From Thermomucor indicae-seudaticae (lineage: Eukaryota; Mucoromycota; Mucoromycetes; Mucorales; Lichtheimiaceae): a stretch of 34,829 nucleotides of DNA. A program made the translations under genes and the position numbers. Positions 30,983 to 34,829 of this stretch are shown one piece after another (the first letter of the stretch is position 1; every line of letters begins with the position of its first letter). Where the stretch lies: the NCBI GenBank assembly GCA_000787465.1, contig JSYX01000373.1:1-34829 (forward strand), given 5' to 3'. The notes under the pieces were generated by a model. That model did no database searches and was not told the DNA's origin. It worked only from the letters and a program-made list of their open reading frames with translations.

Positions 30983-32415
30983 ATGCTGCCGCAGAAACAG
31001 CAAAATGCTTTCAAATTCGTTATTCGTTCAAAGATTCCTACCGAAGCGACTTCCTCAGAAGGCTCATCACCAGAGGAACAATGCAATCCCTCCGGAACTA
31101 ACATCGCATCTCCTGCATCAATGATGCCGTCCACTGCCTCTTCCACTTCGACGAAAGAAAATGAACGAAAACGTAAACGGAGCGAAAAAGACACAATACC
31201 ACTGGCATCGAAAAAGGTTGAAGAAAATAACCTTTAATTACGTCTTTTGATTATATTGAACCCTGCAGTTACTAAACGGTCAAAACTGGATCCAGATTCA
31301 TAGCCAATTGCAGAAGTGGAATCAGAAAAAGACAGAGTTAAAGGACACGTCGTCATCGGAGGCTGCGAAGGGTGAAGAAGACATGGAGGGCGAAACGAAT
31401 ACTGCAGAACAGGAGGAGGACTTTGCAGACCTATCTATTATGGCGTGCTTACTTTGTCAACGAAAATTCAAAACTCTTCAAGACTTACAGCGACATCAGA
31501 ACGCATCCGAGTTGCACAAAGTACGCTTGGTGACAGAATATGCAATTTTGCAATCTTTTTTTTCTTTCTTTCTCGTCTTTCCTTTCTATACTTTTGGGAT
31601 TGCATGGGAGAGGAGGAAAACTTATCCGATAAGCGAGAAATTGGGAAACTTTGTAAAAGTGCTTTCAAGGTGATAACAATTGGCTTTCTTGGGTGTCACG
31701 ATGAATAGAAAAATCTACAGGATCCTGTTAGCGTCGGTAAGGCACGGATGAAGAAGAGGTTTGCCAAGACAGAGGCCGAGAAAGAAGAAGAGAAAGCGGC
31801 GGAAGTAAGTGTAATTTGAAGTCGCAAAAGGCACAGAGAAGAGAGTACACTAATCGCTAATATGCTTGGTTAGCAAAACTATCGTAATCGGGCTGCTGAA
31901 CGGAGGCAAGCCTACGGGCAGCCAGAGAAACCGATTCTATCCTCTGAATCGTCTCGGGCCCCAAGGCACTCAAAGGCACATGATCGCGCCCGGAATTTCC
32001 GTGAAGCAGATACGGAAAAGTGAGTCTGATTCAGAGGTAGCTATGTTACAATGGGTCATTCACTAAAGAGTATCAAATAGGATACCTGTTAAAGCTGCGT
32101 CTATAGAGACGCCTCTGGCCGACGATAACGTGGGAGCCCGTATGCTTCAGCAAATGGGTTGGCGACGTGGCGAGGGACTAGGAAAGGATAATTCAGGTAT
32201 CGTCGACCCTATTGCTGCAGAACAGTATGCACAGGGAGTGGGCTTGGGCGCTGCCAATGCCAAACGACACGTTCCACTTACTGGCCATGAGACATACAAG
32301 GAGAAAGTAAAAGAGATGGTAAGACTCTGTAGCTTACGTTTGGATCAATAGCTTGCTTCAACTAGTTACTTGCACTGTTCTACAGGCTCGTCGCCGTTTC
32401 GAGGAGGACTTGTAG
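30983..32415 (+). CDS. RBM5/RBM10-like C2H2 + G-patch RNA-processing protein
   Basis: G-patch proteins of this kind act in spliceosome assembly and activate DEAH helicases. Seven exons join in phase: 30983-31216, 31269-31520, 31613-31669, 31721-31804, 31874-32019, 32081-32318 and 32386-32415 (346 aa). The order matches the C-terminal half of RBM5/10. It begins with a lysine/serine-rich start, then an N-W-I-Q..QKWNQKK helix. A C2H2 finger follows (C138, C141, H154, H161), then a charged helix and YRNRAAERRQAYG. The G-patch (MLQQMGWRRGEGLGKDNSG) and a final EEDL complete it. RRM and OCRE domains of animal RBM5 are absent, so this is a short fungal form. The 57-nt third exon (ENLSDKREIGKLCKSAFK) is inferred from phase and composition. 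The first donor, GTTGAA, is weak. Confidence 0.85.
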
Positions 32416-32566
32416 CTCTTAATGTGATGGAATCTTTCCATATCCCATCTTAATACTACTGAAACTCTGTTCAGCCCACCATTCATGGTCCTGGAACACG
32501 TTTTAAACCTTCGTTCATTGCTGTCTTGTTCATCCAAAAGTCGGGTTGTATGTCTTCATTCGTGGT

Positions 32567-32812
32567 TTACTTTTGCAACCTGTCTGGATCCTGCTTCCAA
32601 TTAGACGGATAATATCCGTCTTTTCCACTGTCCGGCGTTCTGCTGCCTCTCGTATTCTGGATAATACCAGGCAATAAAGACCTCTGGGCAACAATAACCT
32701 TCCGATGGAAACGTTTACACTGCGGATCCACCCTCAAGACTTTATCAGACGGCCTTACTTCTGTCCATTCTTTCTCGGTGAAGCCCTGTGTCACTTCAGA
32801 CTTTGGCCTCAT
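32567..32812 (-). CDS. 81-aa conserved-looking small protein, unknown
   Basis: A single-exon frame from ATG at 32812, tail-to-tail with the G-patch gene and divergent from the transporter. Composition is strongly protein-like: basic, with W, Y and P in a structured-looking pattern (DPQCKRFHRKVIVAQRSLLP, GYYPSNWKQDPDRLQ). The absence of low complexity suggests a folded domain, perhaps an organellar or ribosome-associated protein, but I do not recognise it. No membrane segment. No in-frame upstream ATG. Confidence 0.6.
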   Translation of the reverse strand: MRPKSEVTQGFTEKEWTEVRPSDKVLRVDPQCKRFHRKVIVAQRSLLPGIIQNTRGSRTPDSGKDGYYPSNWKQDPDRLQK

Positions 32813-32931
32813 AAACCTTCATGGCCAATAATACGCGATAGCAGGAGATAAGCAAGTGTCGGTGTGGCATACGGCATGCTGGTGCACTTCCGAATTTTTT
32901 CAACGTCGGGGACACTTTGTGCCTAGCACCC
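32813..32931. promoter_or_regulatory. divergent promoter region, 81-aa gene / transporter
   Basis: 119 bp separate the start codons of the two genes, making it the shortest divergent gap in the window. No motif is assigned; the claim rests on spacing. Confidence 0.4.
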
Positions 32932-34742
32932 ATGGACAAAACTTTAGATGACAATACCGATGCAAAGCGAAATGTTCAGCTGGATTTGCAGACATTGGCA
33001 CGAGCATCACTTGACAGCGACACTTATTCTCCAAGAGACGACGACCCATTAGCACTGCCCTCAGAAAGACTCCTTTCAAACGAGCATGACGCTGGCGATG
33101 CACGCAAAGAAGGTCTTAGTCCACATAACATGGAGCTTATAAAGTCTTCAGTCATTAACTTAATATGGATATTAACATGGTACGCCAGAATGCCCAGTTA
33201 TCGTTTTTGAGAAGGGCGAGCTAAATACTGATACTTAGGTACATGGTAAGCAGTACAGCATACAGTACGCACTGCGCGGTGCATCACGATAACCTGGAGT
33301 TCTAGTTCGCAACATTTCTATCTGTCTATAACAAGTGGATGTTCTCCGAGGACCATTATAATTTCCAGTTTCCACTTTTCGTCACAAGCATACATATGAT
33401 AGTCCAGTTCCTTTTTGCTGGCCTGTCTCTATTGCTCGTGCCTCAGCTGCGGACAGCAAAAAGACCTACTGTTGTTGACTATCTGTAAGTCCTATCCTCT
33501 TTACTTCGATGCTGACTGGCTTTTAAAGGCTAAACCGTGCTTGATATCAGATATAAAGTATTACCATGTGCATTAGCAACAAGTTTCGACATAGGATTAT
33601 CTAATCTTTCCTTGAAGACAATAACGCTTTCCTTCTACAGTGCGTATCCCGTTGATAATGCGTGAACATAAGCAAGTTTATTCACAGTTACACGATCTAG
33701 CAATGTGTAAATCATCCACGCTCGCATTCGTTTTGCTATTCGCTTTTGCTTTTCGATTAGAGAAGCCGAGTCTCAAACTTGTTAGCATTATTTTAACAAT
33801 AGTTTCTGGCGTCATTCTTATGGTTTCGGATGAAACAGAGTTCGAGTTTACTGGGTAAGTCACAAACGGCAAACCAAACGTGATGTTTCGCTCAACGCTG
33901 TCCAAAGTTTCGTTGCAGTTATGTCTGCCGCGGCTTTTGGAGGCTTACGATGGGCACTGACAGAAGTTCTGTTGCGGAAGGAGAGCATCGGACTTATGAA
34001 CCCGTTCGTATCCATCTTCTTTCTTGCTCCTGCTCAGGCTGTGATTCTCGTGATCCTCGCTGCTATAGTGGAAGGGTATCCAACTATCTTCCGGTCAGCA
34101 TTCTTCATCACCCTAGGCGAGGGAATACATACGGTACGTTTACAACTTGGTAAAGCATTACGACTTAGAAAAGCTAAATGGATGCATTACTTGTCGTAGA
34201 CGATGATTATTTTTGCGGGTGGAACCATTGCTTTTTGCATGATCATGGCTGAATTTTTCCTCATTAAACGCACTTCTGTTGTAACACTTAGCGTTTGCGG
34301 TATCTTCAAGGTCAGAAACGAACACAGGCTTAATACCTTTACGAAACATTCTAACTGCTACGTACAGGAAGTCGCAACCATAGCACTGTCATCCATGGTT
34401 TTTGGCGACCGGCTAACAGTTATCAACATAATCGGTCTATGCATTACTTTATTCGGGATTGGCCTATACAATTGGCTTAAAATGCGGAATACTACAGTAC
34501 AAAGCCGCATGCAAGCTCGAGACCATGAGCTTGGAAGCGCAGAGATATCGGATTCGGATGACTTACATGGACACGAAAGGCGGCCGCGAGATCATCCGCA
34601 GCACATGTATAGCATGGTTGCTGAAAGCACGCCGATCCTGCTAGTTGACGGAGCACTGACCAATTATCGTGACAGTGAAGGAGGTAGTGTCAGGGAAAAC
34701 ACTGCGAAACACCGTCGTCGAGATGAATATGAACTACAATAG
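32932..34742 (+). CDS. SLC35C2-type nucleotide-sugar/TPT-family transporter
   Basis: Golgi/ER membrane carrier of the drug/metabolite superfamily; SLC35C2 relatives are linked to GDP-fucose supply, and the yeast relative is Ymd8. Eight exons join in phase: 32932-33179, 33239-33245, 33306-33484, 33551-33639, 33701-33854, 33908-34133, 34200-34310 and 34368-34742 (462 aa). About 80 cytosolic residues are followed by roughly ten hydrophobic segments. Family signatures are SVYNKWMF, FPLFVTSIHMIVQFLFAGLS, ALATSFDIGLSNLSL, TMCKSSTLAF, GGLRWALTEVLL and the late SVVTLSVCGIFKEVATI. The C-terminal 110 residues are a polar cytosolic tail. The second exon is only 7 nt; it and the 59- and 60-bp introns around it are needed to restore WYMFATFLSVYNKW. 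The start at 32932 is the first ATG in frame. Confidence 0.9.
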
Positions 34743-34829
34743 AACACATACCCTCTAACACCTGTCTATGTACTGTTTATTGATTGGACTTTTGCGCTAC
34801 TTCAAGGTATATTTTGCGTCAACTGTAAA

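Noticed and set aside
1..34829. CRISPR array, rRNA or tRNA genes, viral genes, secondary-metabolite cluster
   Set aside because: No regular repeat-spacer pattern, no recognisable RNA gene, no viral hallmark protein and no biosynthetic core enzyme was seen on either strand.

Overview
The window looks like nuclear DNA of an early-diverging, intron-rich fungus, most likely a Mucoromycota-type 'zygomycete'. Every conserved gene is eukaryotic. Coding regions are cut by many small introns, mostly 51-73 bp, with GT..AG ends. The gene set (COMPASS subunit Ash2, a FANCM/Mph1 helicase without an ERCC4 domain, SCYL1/Cex1, NAE1/Ula1, cytosolic LysRS, ZNHIT1/Vps71) is general fungal housekeeping. Species placement is inference; no rRNA or tRNA is present to fix it. 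All exon models below were joined by hand, by matching reading frame and phase across GT..AG junctions. They are spliced-protein predictions without transcript support.

Layout. Bases 1-3.4 kb are accessory-looking: decayed coding fragments, a GAGTC-rich palindromic block, a small three-exon gene, two foldback (MITE-like) elements and a short ORF. From 3.4 to 14.7 kb lie three long conserved genes: NAE1 (minus, 12 exons), SCYL1 (plus, 17 exons) and MPH1/FANCM (minus, 4 exons, about 1704 aa). NAE1 and SCYL1 diverge from a 136-bp gap; SCYL1 and MPH1 converge. About 2 kb without a supportable gene follows. Then come ZNHIT1 (plus) converging on a C2H2 zinc-finger gene (minus), a gene-poor stretch with repeats, and a small basic two-exon gene (19.6 kb). 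A hAT-like terminal sequence sits at 20.4 kb, and a probable mitochondrial small protein at 21.4 kb.

At 22.9-24.3 kb is the most unusual locus. A three-exon gene encodes a stand-alone, diverged C19 (USP-like) cysteine-peptidase domain with a recognisable Cys box and zinc-ribbon cysteines but an altered histidine box. It is preceded by an overlapping ORF of unknown nature. From 24.6 to 34.8 kb the DNA is dense again: an ATF/CREB-type bZIP factor (minus), cytosolic lysyl-tRNA synthetase (minus), ASH2 (minus) divergent from an RBM5/10-like G-patch protein (plus), an unrecognised 81-aa ORF (minus), and an SLC35C2-type nucleotide-sugar/TPT-family transporter (plus) that needs a 7-nt microexon.

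The genes do not form a pathway. Some share themes: Ash2 and ZNHIT1 act on chromatin, MPH1 on replication-fork repair, SCYL1 and SLC35C2 in the Golgi. The candidates for novelty are the C19-like gene, the microexon, the lineage-specific repeats in the MPH1 tail and the small uncharacterised genes.
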